Positions 43,021 to 52,097 of a stretch of 64,000 nucleotides of DNA are shown in pieces. The DNA lies in assembly GCA_964607705.1 (NCBI GenBank), contig CAZSLI010000006.1, positions 49,313 through 113,312 on the forward strand. The letters run 5' to 3'. This stretch comes from CAZSLI01 sp964607705 (GTDB lineage: Bacteria > Actinomycetota > Coriobacteriia > Anaerosomatales > PHET01). Below the pieces are notes generated by a model. The model saw only the letters and a list, made by a program, of their open reading frames with translations. It was not told the origin of the DNA and made no database searches. How positions within the stretch are numbered: the first letter of the stretch is position 1; each line of letters begins with the position of its first letter. Position numbers and translations under genes: made by a program.

Positions 43021-45642
43021 GTGTCAGAAGAGAACGGCATCATCGATACGAGCGGGACCACGCTCCTGCCCATCGAGATCCAGACCGAGCTCAGGAGCTC
43101 GTTCCTCGAGTACTCGATGAGCGTCATCGTTGCGCGAGCGCTCCCCGACGTCCGCGACGGGCTCAAGCCGGTCCACCGACGCATCCTCTACGCGATGAAT
43201 GAGTCGGGGCTCACGCCGACGCGCCCCTACAAGAAGTCGGCGTGGACGGTCGGAGAGGTCATCGGCAAGTACCATCCCCACGGCGACCAGGCTGTGTACG
43301 ACACGATGGTGCGCATGGCCCAGCCGTTCGCGATGCGCGCACCGCTGGTAGACGGTCACGGTAACTTCGGATCGGTCGACGGTGACTCGGCGGCCGCCAT
43401 GCGATATACGGAGTCCCGCCTCCACCGACTCGCCATGGAGCTGCTGCGCGACCTCGACAAGGAGACCGTCGACTTCGGCCCCAACTACGACGAATCGCTC
43501 CAGGAGCCCCTGGTTCTCCCGAGCCGCTTCCCCAACCTACTCGTCAACGGTTCGGCTGGCATCGCAGTCGGTATGGCCACCAATATCCCGCCGCACAACC
43601 TGGGCGAGGTCATCGACGCGACCAGGATGCTCATCGACAACCCTGACGTGACGCTCGACGAGCTGATGACGGTGCTGCCGGGCCCCGACTTCCCGACCGG
43701 CGCCATGATCATGGGCTACGACGGCATCCGCTCGGCGTACGAGACGGGCCGCGGCTCGCTGACCGTACGCGGCAAGGCTCACATCGAGCAGACGTCCACC
43801 GGGCGCACGCGGATCATCATCACCGAGATCCCGTATCAGGTGAACAAGTCGAAGCTCGTCACCAAGATCGCCGACCTCGTGCGGGAGAAGAAGCTCACCG
43901 AGATCAGCGACCTGCGCGACGAATCCGACCGCAAGGGTATGCGGGTCGTGATCGAGCTCAAGAACAACTGCATCCCGCAGGTCGTGCTCAACAAGCTCTA
44001 CAAGCACACTCAGCTTCAGACAGGCTTCGGCGTCATCATGCTCTCGCTCGTTGACGGCATTCCGAGGACGCTGACGCTCAAGGAGATGCTCCACTACTAC
44101 CTGGAGCACCAGAAGGACGTCATCATCCGCCGCACCAAGTACGAGCTGCGGAAGGCCGAGGAGCGCGCCCACATCCTCGAGGGCTACGTCATCGCTCTCG
44201 ACAACATCGATGAAGTCATCAAGATCATCCGTGCCTCGCAGACCGACACCGAGGCCAAGAGCAAGCTCATCGAGCGCTTCGGCCTCTCTGAGATCCAGAC
44301 CGACGCCATCCTCGAGATGCGCCTGCGCCGCCTGACCGGCCTGGAGCGCAGCAAGATCGAGGAGGAGCTCGAGGAACTCCGCAAGAAGATCGCTTGGTAC
44401 AAGCAGGTCCTCGGCGACATCAACCTCGTGCTTGGCATCATCAAGGACGAGCTCGGCGAGCTGCGCGACAAGTTCGCCAACAAGCGCCGCACGGAGATCT
44501 CGGCCGCATCGAAAGACCTCGATGTCGAGGATCTCATCGCCGAGGAAGACATGGTCGTCACGATCACGAAGGCCGGCTACGTCAAGCGGCTCCCCGTTGC
44601 GACCTACCGCCAGCAGAAGCGCGGCGGCAAGGGCCTGCAGGGCGTGAACCTCAAGGACAACGACTTCGTCGAGCACCTGTTCATCGCGAGCACTCACGAC
44701 TACGTGCTGTTCTTCTCCACCAAGGGCAAGGTGTACCGCATGAAGGTGCACGAGCTGCCCGTTGGCTCGCGTCACGCCCGCGGCATGGCGGTCGTCAACC
44801 TGCTCCCGTTCGAGCAGACCGAGAAGATCGCGGCCGTCATCAACACCAAGCAGTTCAGCCCCGACGAATACCTCATGTTCGCCACCAGCCACGGCATGGT
44901 GAAGAAGACCGCCATCCAGGCGTACGACCGCAGCCGTCGCGACGGCATCATCGCCATCAACCTCCGCGACGGCGACGAGCTCATCTCGGTGCGCCGCGTG
45001 CACGAGGGTGAGCGCGTGATGATGGTCTCCACCGCCGGCAAGGCGATCAAATGGGCCGAGGCTGAGGCGCGCCCGATGGGCCGCGACACCATGGGCGTCA
45101 AGGGCATGAACATCAAGGGCGACGAGCGGGTCCTCGGCATGGAGATCGCGCCTGAGGGTAGCGAGCTGTTCGTGGTCACGGAGCGCGGGTACGGCAAGCG
45201 CACCCCGGTCTCCGAGTACCCCGAGCACCACCGCGGTGGCCAGGGCGTCAAGACGATCGCGGTCACGCCGAAGAAGGGCCTGCTCGCCGGCATGAAGATC
45301 GTCGGTGGCGCGCACGAGCTCATGCTCATCTCCGAGGAGGGCGTCGTCATCCGCGTGAAGGCGGGCGACATCAGCAAGCTCGGCCGCTCGACTCAGGGCG
45401 TCAAGGTAATGAACGTAAGCGAGACCGACCGGGTGACCGCGATCGCTCGCGTCAGCGGCGGCAAGAAGAAGGTCAAGCCGCGTAACGTCGGTGAAGGCCA
45501 GGTCAGCCTGCTTGAGCCGGGAGCCGAGGGCGCGGCCACCGTCGAGGACGAGCTCGGACACGACGATCGCGAGATGGAAGCCGAGGAGCTCGTGGCCGAA
45601 GAGTTCGAGGATGCCGAGGACGGCGCACTTGCCGAGGACTAA
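43021..45642 (+). CDS. gyrA: DNA gyrase subunit A
   Basis: 873 residues, GTG immediately after the preceding TAA. The breakage-reunion domain has the catalytic Tyr129 (AAMRYTES). The C-terminal pinwheel carries the GyrA box QQKRGGKG (about 536-543), which confirms gyrase rather than topoisomerase IV. The quinolone-determining loop reads HPHGDQAVYD: position 90 (Ser83 of E. coli) is Gln while Asp94 is kept. An acidic tail ends the protein. Confidence 0.98.
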   Translation: MSEENGIIDTSGTTLLPIEIQTELRSSFLEYSMSVIVARALPDVRDGLKPVHRRILYAMNESGLTPTRPYKKSAWTVGEVIGKYHPHGDQAVYDTMVRMAQPFAMRAPLVDGHGNFGSVDGDSAAAMRYTESRLHRLAMELLRDLDKETVDFGPNYDESLQEPLVLPSRFPNLLVNGSAGIAVGMATNIPPHNLGEVIDATRMLIDNPDVTLDELMTVLPGPDFPTGAMIMGYDGIRSAYETGRGSLTVRGKAHIEQTSTGRTRIIITEIPYQVNKSKLVTKIADLVREKKLTEISDLRDESDRKGMRVVIELKNNCIPQVVLNKLYKHTQLQTGFGVIMLSLVDGIPRTLTLKEMLHYYLEHQKDVIIRRTKYELRKAEERAHILEGYVIALDNIDEVIKIIRASQTDTEAKSKLIERFGLSEIQTDAILEMRLRRLTGLERSKIEEELEELRKKIAWYKQVLGDINLVLGIIKDELGELRDKFANKRRTEISAASKDLDVEDLIAEEDMVVTITKAGYVKRLPVATYRQQKRGGKGLQGVNLKDNDFVEHLFIASTHDYVLFFSTKGKVYRMKVHELPVGSRHARGMAVVNLLPFEQTEKIAAVINTKQFSPDEYLMFATSHGMVKKTAIQAYDRSRRDGIIAINLRDGDELISVRRVHEGERVMMVSTAGKAIKWAEAEARPMGRDTMGVKGMNIKGDERVLGMEIAPEGSELFVVTERGYGKRTPVSEYPEHHRGGQGVKTIAVTPKKGLLAGMKIVGGAHELMLISEEGVVIRVKAGDISKLGRSTQGVKVMNVSETDRVTAIARVSGGKKKVKPRNVGEGQVSLLEPGAEGAATVEDELGHDDREMEAEELVAEEFEDAEDGALAED

Positions 45643-45664
45643 CGGCGATGAGCTCGTCGACAGG

Positions 45665-46327
45665 GTGGCCGGGTTGGAGGTCGTGCTCTTCGACCTCGAC
45701 GGCACCCTGATCGATACGCTCGAGCTCATCAAGGCGTCCATGCGCTACGCGACGGAGACGGTCTTGGGTACCGCACTTCCCGATGATGTGCTGATGCACA
45801 ACGTGGGCGTGCCGCTCATCGTTCAGATGCGGGAGTTCGACGAAGCTCGTGCCGACGAGCTGCTCGCGGTGTATCGCGAGCACAACGCCCGCGTGCACGA
45901 CATCATGGTCAAGGAATACCCTGGCGTGGAGGAGACACTCCAAGCGCTCATGGCCGCAGGCAAGCGTCTCGGCATCGTGACCTCGAAGGCGAGAGAGGTG
46001 GCGTTTCGCGGTCTCGACCGCTTCGACCTCGCTCGTTACTTCGATGCTGTGGTCTCCTTCGACGACGTGCCCGTCCACAAGCCGGACCCGCACCCGGTGA
46101 TGTTCGCGGCAGAACAAATGGGTGTAGATCCCGCTCTATGTGCATACGTCGGCGACAGCCCGCATGACATGTCGGCGGCGCTTGCCGCCGGCTGCATAGC
46201 GATAGCGGCGCTTTGGGGCGTCTCGGCACGAGAGCGTGTGCTGGAGCCCGGCCCCGAGTACGCGGCGGAGTCTATGGGCGCCGTGCTTGAGATCATCACG
46301 GGTGACGAGGAGCCGTACCGGGTCTGA
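45665..46327 (+). CDS. HAD-superfamily phosphatase, PpaX/Gph-like
   Basis: 220 residues from the GTG at 45665; an in-frame ATG at 45611 inside gyrA is an alternative, neither having an ideal ribosome site. Motif I is DLDGTLIDT, motif II VTSK, motif III region HKPDPHP and motif IV GDSPHDM. A helical cap lies between motifs I and II. It would hydrolyse small phosphates such as phosphoglycolate or pyrophosphate; substrate not deducible. Follows gyrA by 22 bases. Confidence 0.85.
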   Translation: MAGLEVVLFDLDGTLIDTLELIKASMRYATETVLGTALPDDVLMHNVGVPLIVQMREFDEARADELLAVYREHNARVHDIMVKEYPGVEETLQALMAAGKRLGIVTSKAREVAFRGLDRFDLARYFDAVVSFDDVPVHKPDPHPVMFAAEQMGVDPALCAYVGDSPHDMSAALAAGCIAIAALWGVSARERVLEPGPEYAAESMGAVLEIITGDEEPYRV

Positions 46328-46422
46328 GCGAATCACTGACGGGGCGGCTCTCGTAGCCGCATGTAGTTGCACTGTGGGACAATCTGCAGGTTAGTGCGGG
46401 GGAGTCGACTGAGGAGGAACCG

Positions 46423-47901
46423 GTGTCGAGACGCACGCGCATCATCTTGGCCATCGTCGCTGTCGTGGTCATCGGGGGGATTGTCGCGTACTTCGCACTT
46501 GCCTCCCGTGGCACCGGGCCTGAGGTCGACACCGCGACCGCCACCAAGACCAAATTGGCCGTCACCGTGACTGCGTCCGGAAAGGTGCAGTCTGGCGTCG
46601 AGGCCGACGTCTTTCCTCCTACCGCAGGTACCTTGGAAGACGTGTACGTGAGTGACGGAGCAACGGTCACCGCGGGCGAGAAGATCGCCCAGATGGACAC
46701 CGCTCCTCTCGAGCTCCAGGTGGCCCAGGCGCAGGCCGGACTGTCTCAAGCGAAGGCCCAGCTCGCCGCGATCGACCAGCAGGAAGCCGGCCCCGCCGAC
46801 CTCAGCGCCGCGCGCGCTAACGTCGCCGCCGCCCAAGCGGCGTACAAGGCCGCGAAGGTCCAGGCTGCCAACGTCGGCGATGCGGGACCCAGCTCTGCAC
46901 AGATCAACGCAGCCGAGGCCGGCACCGCTGCGGCCAAGACGGCGTACGACAACGCGGCTGCCGTATACGCGGCGTACCCATCGGATGACGCGACCAAGGC
47001 GATACTCGCGGCGCAGAAAGACCAGGCCTACGCGGGCTACCTCAGCGCAAAGGCCGCCGAGGACCAGCTGAAGAACACCGATCTCGCTGGTGCGAAGGCT
47101 CAGGCACAGGCTGGCGTCGGGCAGGCCTATGCTGCGCTCAAGGGGGCCGAGGCACAGCTCGCGAAGCTCAACAGCGCGGACACGGGGAGTGCTCGCGCCG
47201 CTGCGGAGGCGGGCGTGAAGCAGGCGTCCGAGGCCCTCGCGCTCGCCCAGAGCAATCTCGAAAAGGCAACGCTGACGGCACCCATCGATGGCGTCGTCAT
47301 CTTCAACAACCCCGCGGCGGCCGCCGCCGCGGCAGCCGGAGCGTCGGGCGCAGGCGCCGGTGGCAAGCCGGGCAAGGGTTCGGCAGTGAGCCCGGGATCC
47401 GCCCCCTTCACGGTCGTCGATCTGACCGCCCTCAAGTTCACCGCGGAGGTGGACGAGGCTGACGTCGAGCGCGTCAACGTGGGCATGAACGCCAAGGTGA
47501 CGTTGGATTCGTTCCCCGGCGAGGAGTTCACCACGACTGTCGTGAGAATCAACCCGGTCGCGCAGCCGACCGCCACCGGCGGGACCGTCTTCGAGGTGGA
47601 GCTCGCGCTCGGGGACACTACCAAGGACGTGCTCATCGGCATGAAGGGCGACGCGACGATCGAAGTCAGCTCGCAGGCGGGCGCGTTGACGATCCCGGTC
47701 GAGGCGCTCTTCAGCGAGGGCGGCACTGACTACGTGTACGTCGTCGAGAACGGCAAGCTCAAGAAGACGGAGATCACCGTGGGGGCGACCACCGACACCG
47801 AGGTCGAAGTCCTCGAAGGCCTCTCGCCAGGCGACGTGGTCGCACTGTCCGGATCCACCCAGTACACCGACGGCATGGCTGTCCGCGTCAAAGGGCAGTA
47901 G
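46423..47901 (+). CDS. Membrane-fusion protein (MacA/HlyD-like) of an ABC export system
   Basis: 492 residues from a GTG behind GAGGAGGAACCG. A single N-terminal membrane helix (about 7-27) precedes split lipoyl-like halves around a long Ala-rich helical hairpin (about 85-285). A beta-barrel region follows (LKFTAEVDEADVERVNVGMNAKV), then a membrane-proximal domain. A Gly/Ala-rich loop interrupts the second lipoyl half (about 300-325). In Gram-positives such proteins partner with MacB-type pumps. First gene of a three-gene operon. Confidence 0.9.
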   Translation: MSRRTRIILAIVAVVVIGGIVAYFALASRGTGPEVDTATATKTKLAVTVTASGKVQSGVEADVFPPTAGTLEDVYVSDGATVTAGEKIAQMDTAPLELQVAQAQAGLSQAKAQLAAIDQQEAGPADLSAARANVAAAQAAYKAAKVQAANVGDAGPSSAQINAAEAGTAAAKTAYDNAAAVYAAYPSDDATKAILAAQKDQAYAGYLSAKAAEDQLKNTDLAGAKAQAQAGVGQAYAALKGAEAQLAKLNSADTGSARAAAEAGVKQASEALALAQSNLEKATLTAPIDGVVIFNNPAAAAAAAAGASGAGAGGKPGKGSAVSPGSAPFTVVDLTALKFTAEVDEADVERVNVGMNAKVTLDSFPGEEFTTTVVRINPVAQPTATGGTVFEVELALGDTTKDVLIGMKGDATIEVSSQAGALTIPVEALFSEGGTDYVYVVENGKLKKTEITVGATTDTEVEVLEGLSPGDVVALSGSTQYTDGMAVRVKGQ

Positions 47902-47925
47902 CCGACTCCATGCGGCGACGCTGAG

Positions 47926-48738
47926 ATGAACGCCGAGGACCCGCCCGTCGTCACCGGCCCGCTGAACACGGGCCCTGGCGGCGGGCGGGTCGTTCTCGAA
48001 GCGACCGATGTCACCAAGTCGTACTTCCTCGAGGACATCGAGGTGCGTGCGCTCTGTGGCGTGAGCATGCAGGTGCGCGAGGGCGAGATGCTCGCGATCA
48101 TGGGACCGTCGGGCTCAGGCAAGTCCACGCTCATGCACATCGTCGGGCTTCTCGACCGCCCCACCGAAGGCAGCGTGAAGGTCGAGGGCGAAGAGGTCTC
48201 GAACATGGACCCCAACGAGCTGGCCGCTGTGAGGAACCGGCGGATCGGCTTCGTGTTCCAGGCCTTCAATCTGCTGTCGCGCACCACCGCGCAGGCCAAC
48301 GTCGAGTTGCCCCTCATCTACGCCGGCGCAAGCGCTGCCCAGCGAAGCAAGCGGGCGCGTGAAGCACTCGAGCGCGTCGGCTTGGGTGAGCGGCTCGGGC
48401 ACATGCCGAACCAGCTCTCCGGCGGCCAGCAGCAGCGGGTTGCCATCGCCCGGGCCCTCGTGACGGAACCGAGCATCGTCCTCGCCGATGAGCCCACGGG
48501 CAACCTCGATTCCCGCAGCGGAGTCGAGGTGATGGCGTTCCTGCAGGACCTCAACGACCACGGCATCACAATCGTGCTCGTCACGCATGACGCTAACGTC
48601 GCGCGGCACGCCCAGCGGGTGATCGAGATCAAGGACGGCCAGGTGGTCGCGGATCGCAAGGTGGAAGACCACATCGACGCCCGTATCGAATTGGCGGCGC
48701 TTCAGGCGCGCAGCGATCGCGCCGAGGACGTGCGATGA
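47926..48738 (+). CDS. ABC transporter ATPase, MacB/LolD type
   Basis: 270 residues, ATG. Walker A GPSGSGKST (about 65-73), signature LSGGQQQR, Walker B IVLADEPTG and a D-loop (NLDSRSG) are intact, and there is a 25-residue N-terminal extension. It powers the MacB-like permease whose gene overlaps it by ATGA (48735-48738). Substrate may be a peptide, lipid or drug. Confidence 0.95.
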   Translation: MNAEDPPVVTGPLNTGPGGGRVVLEATDVTKSYFLEDIEVRALCGVSMQVREGEMLAIMGPSGSGKSTLMHIVGLLDRPTEGSVKVEGEEVSNMDPNELAAVRNRRIGFVFQAFNLLSRTTAQANVELPLIYAGASAAQRSKRAREALERVGLGERLGHMPNQLSGGQQQRVAIARALVTEPSIVLADEPTGNLDSRSGVEVMAFLQDLNDHGITIVLVTHDANVARHAQRVIEIKDGQVVADRKVEDHIDARIELAALQARSDRAEDVR

Positions 48739-49937
48739 ACTTCATCGAGAGCTTCCGGATCGCTCTTAGGGCGCTGGCCTCCAACAAGGTCCGAGCCGCG
48801 CTCACGATGCTGGGCGTCATCATCGGCGTGGCGGCTGTGATACTGCTCGTGGCGATCGGTTCCGGCGTGCAGCAGGAGATAACCGGCCAGATCGAGGGGC
48901 TCGGCAGCAACCTGCTCTTCGTCTTCCCCGGCAACTTCACGCAGGGTGGTGGTGGCGGGACCGCCGGTGGACCCGGCGCGGAGATCCGCAAACGCTTCTC
49001 GCTCGATGACGCCGACCTGCTGGCTCGACGGCTTGGTGACAAGGCCATCGTCGTCCCGGTGGCCCAAGGCCCCGCGACCCTTAAGGCGGGAAACCGGACG
49101 TTGCGCACGACGATCGCGGCGGCGAACCAAGAGGGCGACGCGGTGTTCAACGCCGATTACGTCGCCGGCCGGCACTACACCAAGAGCGAGTACGCGACCG
49201 GGGCCCGGGTTCTCATGTTGGGCGCCACGCCGGCGGACGAGCTCTTCCCGGGCCAAAACCCTGTGGGCCGTGAGCTCAGTGTGAACGGCGAGCGCTTCAC
49301 GGTCATCGGCCAGCTCGCCAAGCAGGGCGGCTCGCTTTCAGGGGACCAGGACAACCAGATCTACATGCCGACGACGACCGCGCAGCGGCTTCTCGGCAGC
49401 CGTGATCTCTCGTCGATCATCATCAAAGCGCGCAATCCTGACCAGGTCGAATTGGTGAAGGCGCAGACGCAACAGGTGCTGCGGCCAAAGTTCCAAGACG
49501 AGTTCACAGTGTTCACGCAGGAGCAGACGCTGGGGATCCTGTCCTCGCTTCTCGGCACGCTGACCGTGATGCTGGCCGGCATCGCCGGCATCTCGCTGCT
49601 CGTCGGCGGCATCGGCATCATGAACATAATGCTCGTGAGCGTGAGCGAGCGGACACGCGAAATAGGCATCCGCAAGGCGGTCGGCGCGCGCACGTACGAC
49701 ATCATGTCGCAGTTCGTCATCGAGGCCGTGCTGCTCTCGGTCGTCGGCGGCATGATCGGCATCGCGCTGGGATGGTCCGGCGCCCTGCTGCTGACCCGAT
49801 GGGTGCCCACGGAGGTCACCTGGTGGGCGGTCGTCCTGGCGTTCGGCTTCAGCGCGGCGGTGGGGATCTTCTTCGGCGTGTATCCGGCGTGGAAGGCTTC
49901 CAGGCTCGATCCGATCGAGGCACTTCGCTACGAGTAG
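48735..49937 (+). CDS. ABC transporter permease, MacB/FtsX family
   Basis: 400 residues. The N-terminal membrane helix (VRAALTMLGVIIGVAAVILLVAIG) is followed by a large extracytoplasmic MacB_PCD domain with a Gly-rich insert near 70-80. Three C-terminal helices form the FtsX core (GGIGIMNIMLVSVSERTREIGIRKAVGA). It is a mechanotransmitting permease that works with the membrane-fusion protein. Coupled to the ATPase gene. Confidence 0.94.
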   Translation: MNFIESFRIALRALASNKVRAALTMLGVIIGVAAVILLVAIGSGVQQEITGQIEGLGSNLLFVFPGNFTQGGGGGTAGGPGAEIRKRFSLDDADLLARRLGDKAIVVPVAQGPATLKAGNRTLRTTIAAANQEGDAVFNADYVAGRHYTKSEYATGARVLMLGATPADELFPGQNPVGRELSVNGERFTVIGQLAKQGGSLSGDQDNQIYMPTTTAQRLLGSRDLSSIIIKARNPDQVELVKAQTQQVLRPKFQDEFTVFTQEQTLGILSSLLGTLTVMLAGIAGISLLVGGIGIMNIMLVSVSERTREIGIRKAVGARTYDIMSQFVIEAVLLSVVGGMIGIALGWSGALLLTRWVPTEVTWWAVVLAFGFSAAVGIFFGVYPAWKASRLDPIEALRYE

Positions 49938-49994
49938 TCGAGCGGGCGACGGTGCGAGCGGACCCGGCCGCCGAGGGACCGTAGCTCGCCGGTG

Positions 49995-50483
49995 TCAGCC
50001 CTGGAAATCCTCGGGGTCGACATGCTCGAGGAACTGCCGAAACTCCTCGATCTCGAGCTCCTCGTCCACGGGTTCGTCGGTGACGGCTGCCGTGTTGAGC
50101 ACTTCCTCGGCGACGTAGATCGGGGCGCCGGTGCGCACCGCGAGCGCGATCGAGTCGCTAGGGCGAGCATCGACTATCCTCGTGCGCTCCTCGCTGCGAA
50201 GCACGATGGCGGCGTAGAAGGTGCCCTCGTCGACGCGCGTGACCTCGACCCGGTCGACGTAGGCATCCATGGCCTCGATGATGCCGCCGAGAAGGTCGTG
50301 CGTCATGGGTCGGGGGGTCTCGACGCCCTCGATCGCGAGCAGGATGGCCGTCGCCTCGGGATGGCCGATCCAGATGGGGAGCAGGCGCCCCGAGCCCGCC
50401 TCATCCTCGAGCGGCTTCAAGACGATCACGGGCTGGTTCGTGCGCGGGTCGAGCGCCAGGCTGGCGATCCGAACGTGCACCAC
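49995..50483 (-). CDS. Bifunctional nuclease (BFN/DUF151) domain protein
   Basis: 162 residues from the GTG at 50483, chosen because GGAGGTGA lies 8 bases upstream and related proteins start with M-x-V-R. An earlier GTG at 50498 lacks a ribosome site. The BFN domain (about 5-135) includes LLPIWIGHPEATAI and VDARPSDSIALAVR. An acidic helical tail ends the protein. BFN proteins have reported DNase/RNase activity in plants and some bacteria; the bacterial role is unclear. Confidence 0.87.
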   Translation of the reverse strand: MVHVRIASLALDPRTNQPVIVLKPLEDEAGSGRLLPIWIGHPEATAILLAIEGVETPRPMTHDLLGGIIEAMDAYVDRVEVTRVDEGTFYAAIVLRSEERTRIVDARPSDSIALAVRTGAPIYVAEEVLNTAAVTDEPVDEELEIEEFRQFLEHVDPEDFQG

Positions 50484-50560
50484 GGCGCTCACCTCCACGA
50501 TGTCGGGTTCTTGGGTAGTCTGTACCCCGGGGGACCCATGATAGCCGAGGAGGAGAGCGC

Positions 50561-50956
50561 ATGCGTCTTGACGTCCGCACCAGCCGACGAGAGGAATTCG
50601 TGGACGTGACGCGGCTGGTCGCCGAGGCGGTCGAGTCCTTGGGGGTCGCTGCTGGCGCCGCGCTGATCTTCTGCCCTCACACGACTGCCGCTGTGACCAT
50701 AAACGAGAACGCCGACCCGGACGTGTTGACCGACCTGGTCGCCGGCCTCGAGCGGGTCGCTCCGCGCACCGCCGGATATCGTCACAGCGAAGGTAACAGC
50801 GATGGCCACATCAAGAGCTCGCTCGTCGGTCCGAGCGTACTCGTGCCGATCGAAGAAGGCCGGCTGGTCCTCGGCAGATGGCAGGGCATCTACCTCGCCG
50901 AATTCGACGGGCCGAGGACGCGTTGGCTATCGGTCACGGTGCTCCCGGGGGTGTGA
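50561..50956 (+). CDS. YjbQ/UPF0047 family protein
   Basis: 131 residues, ATG behind GAGGAGGAG. It has the family signatures FCPHTTAAVTINENADPDV, YRHSEGNSDGHIKSSL and LGRWQGIYLAEFDGPR. The conserved histidines and aspartate suggest a metal site. YjbQ has been linked to a minor thiamin-phosphate synthase activity, but the physiological role is open. A tRNA-Ile gene follows. Confidence 0.94.
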   Translation: MRLDVRTSRREEFVDVTRLVAEAVESLGVAAGAALIFCPHTTAAVTINENADPDVLTDLVAGLERVAPRTAGYRHSEGNSDGHIKSSLVGPSVLVPIEEGRLVLGRWQGIYLAEFDGPRTRWLSVTVLPGV

Positions 50957-50966
50957 GCGCGCTTTC

Positions 50967-50995
50967 TTGACGAGGGGGAGGACGCACGGTATCGT
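50967..50995 (+). promoter_or_regulatory. tRNA-Ile promoter
   Basis: TTGACG (50967-50972), a 17-base spacer and TATCGT (50990-50995) lie just ahead of tRNA-Ile, placing the start near 51003, 15 bases before the mature 5' end. Confidence 0.8.
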
Positions 50996-51017
50996 ATGCG
51001 AGCGTTTCGCCCTACAG

Positions 51018-51094
51018 GGGCCCGTAGCTCAGTTGGTTAGAGCGCACGGCTGATAACCGTGAGGTCGATGGTTCGAATCCATCCGGGCCCACCA
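51018..51094 (+). tRNA. tRNA-Ile (anticodon GAT)
   Basis: 77 bases including encoded CCA. The acceptor GGGCCCG pairs with CGGGCCC, the D arm contains AGCTCAGTTGGTTAGAGC, the anticodon loop is CTGATAA, and the T arm holds GGTTCGAATCC. Confidence 0.97.
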
Positions 51095-51106
51095 TCGCAT
51101 TGAACG

Positions 51107-51146
51107 ACGCCTCCGCAAGATTGTCTTGCTGAGGCGTTCTTGTTTT
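51107..51146 (+). terminator. Terminator after tRNA-Ile
   Basis: ACGCCTC and GCAAGA pair with TCTTGC and GAGGCGT (51107-51137, one mismatch), followed by TCTTGTTTT. Confidence 0.85.
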
Positions 51147-51260
51147 CGCGACTCCCTCGTTCCTCCGCGTGTATGCTTCTCGTAGGAACGCGTGCCGTGA
51201 TGGCTGGTCCTCGCCCCGCGTTCCTCGACGAGCGCCGTTCGGGGGAGGGAGGCGTAGCCG

Positions 51261-52097
51261 ATGGCTGGTCAGCGTCCATCACTCAGTGTCCTCAGCGGCT
51301 TCACGCTTGTCTTCGCCGTGGCGGTGACGGGCGCTGCGGCCCTCATGTCGACGCTGATCTCTCTCGAGATACTCGGCGCCGAGGCGAGCATCATGCTTGG
51401 TCTGATCGGTCAGCCCGCCGCGCTCTCGGCAGCGGCCGTCGTCACGCTGGTCATGGCGCTCCTGATGGAGTCGGCGCCCAGACGGCGCGCGTGGCTGATC
51501 ATGGGGGCGGGCCTTCTTCTGACCGCCCTTGGTGAGGCTGTCGGCGCCTACCACTGGCTCGTTCTCGGCAAGCAGGTGAGCTATCCCGGGCCGGGTGAGG
51601 TGCTGTACGCGGCCGGCTACGTGATGATGGCGACCGCGATGATAGCTGCAGCGCTCGTCTATCGGGGACGCGACAGTATCAGTTGGCCCTTTGCCGAGGC
51701 GGCGGGGCTGACCTCTGCCCTCGGAATCGTGGTGTGGGTCGTGGCGGCAATGCCGGGAGCCTACCGGTGGCCGCTTGATGGTCAGCAAGTCACCAACCTC
51801 GTCTACGTGATGAGCGATCTTCTGTTCCTCTTCGGCCCAGCGATCTTCCTCGTTCTGGCCGCGATGCGGCTCAGCGACTACGCGCTGATCGTCCCCGCAT
51901 CACTGATCCTCGTTGGCGTCTCGCTGATCACCGCGGGCGATGTCCTCGGGCTGGTCGAAACCAACCTGCTCGGCTGGCAGCCCGGCTCGATGTCTGACTT
52001 CTGCGCGATGGTGGGCCCCGCGTTCATCGCAGTCGCCGCGTCCTCGGTCATCGACATCCAGCGGGCCGCCCTGCGTGCTAACCGCCGAGCAGCGTGA
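51261..52097 (+). CDS. Polytopic membrane protein resembling a sensor domain without output
   Basis: 278 residues, ATG behind GGGAGG. Eight hydrophobic helices can be drawn. Short loops such as SYPGPGEVLYAAGYVMM resemble the PxPaD/E-x-xYxxGY motif of membrane sensor domains at the front of GGDEF and kinase proteins. No output domain follows. The C-terminus ends in a basic helix (DIQRAALRANRRAA) and runs 20 bases into the end of the convergent glucan synthase gene. Function unknown. Confidence 0.8.
   Translation: MAGQRPSLSVLSGFTLVFAVAVTGAAALMSTLISLEILGAEASIMLGLIGQPAALSAAAVVTLVMALLMESAPRRRAWLIMGAGLLLTALGEAVGAYHWLVLGKQVSYPGPGEVLYAAGYVMMATAMIAAALVYRGRDSISWPFAEAAGLTSALGIVVWVVAAMPGAYRWPLDGQQVTNLVYVMSDLLFLFGPAIFLVLAAMRLSDYALIVPASLILVGVSLITAGDVLGLVETNLLGWQPGSMSDFCAMVGPAFIAVAASSVIDIQRAALRANRRAA

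Noticed and set aside
43537..45741. Open frame of 734 codons antisense to gyrA
   Set aside because: Composition is Leu/Asp/Val-rich low-complexity, as produced by the reverse frame of a high-GC gene; gyrA on the other strand is certain.
46800..47230. Possible tandem repeat or CRISPR-like array in an Ala-rich region
   Set aside because: Repetition is at the amino-acid level (Ala-rich helical hairpin of the membrane-fusion protein); no regular DNA repeat with spacers.
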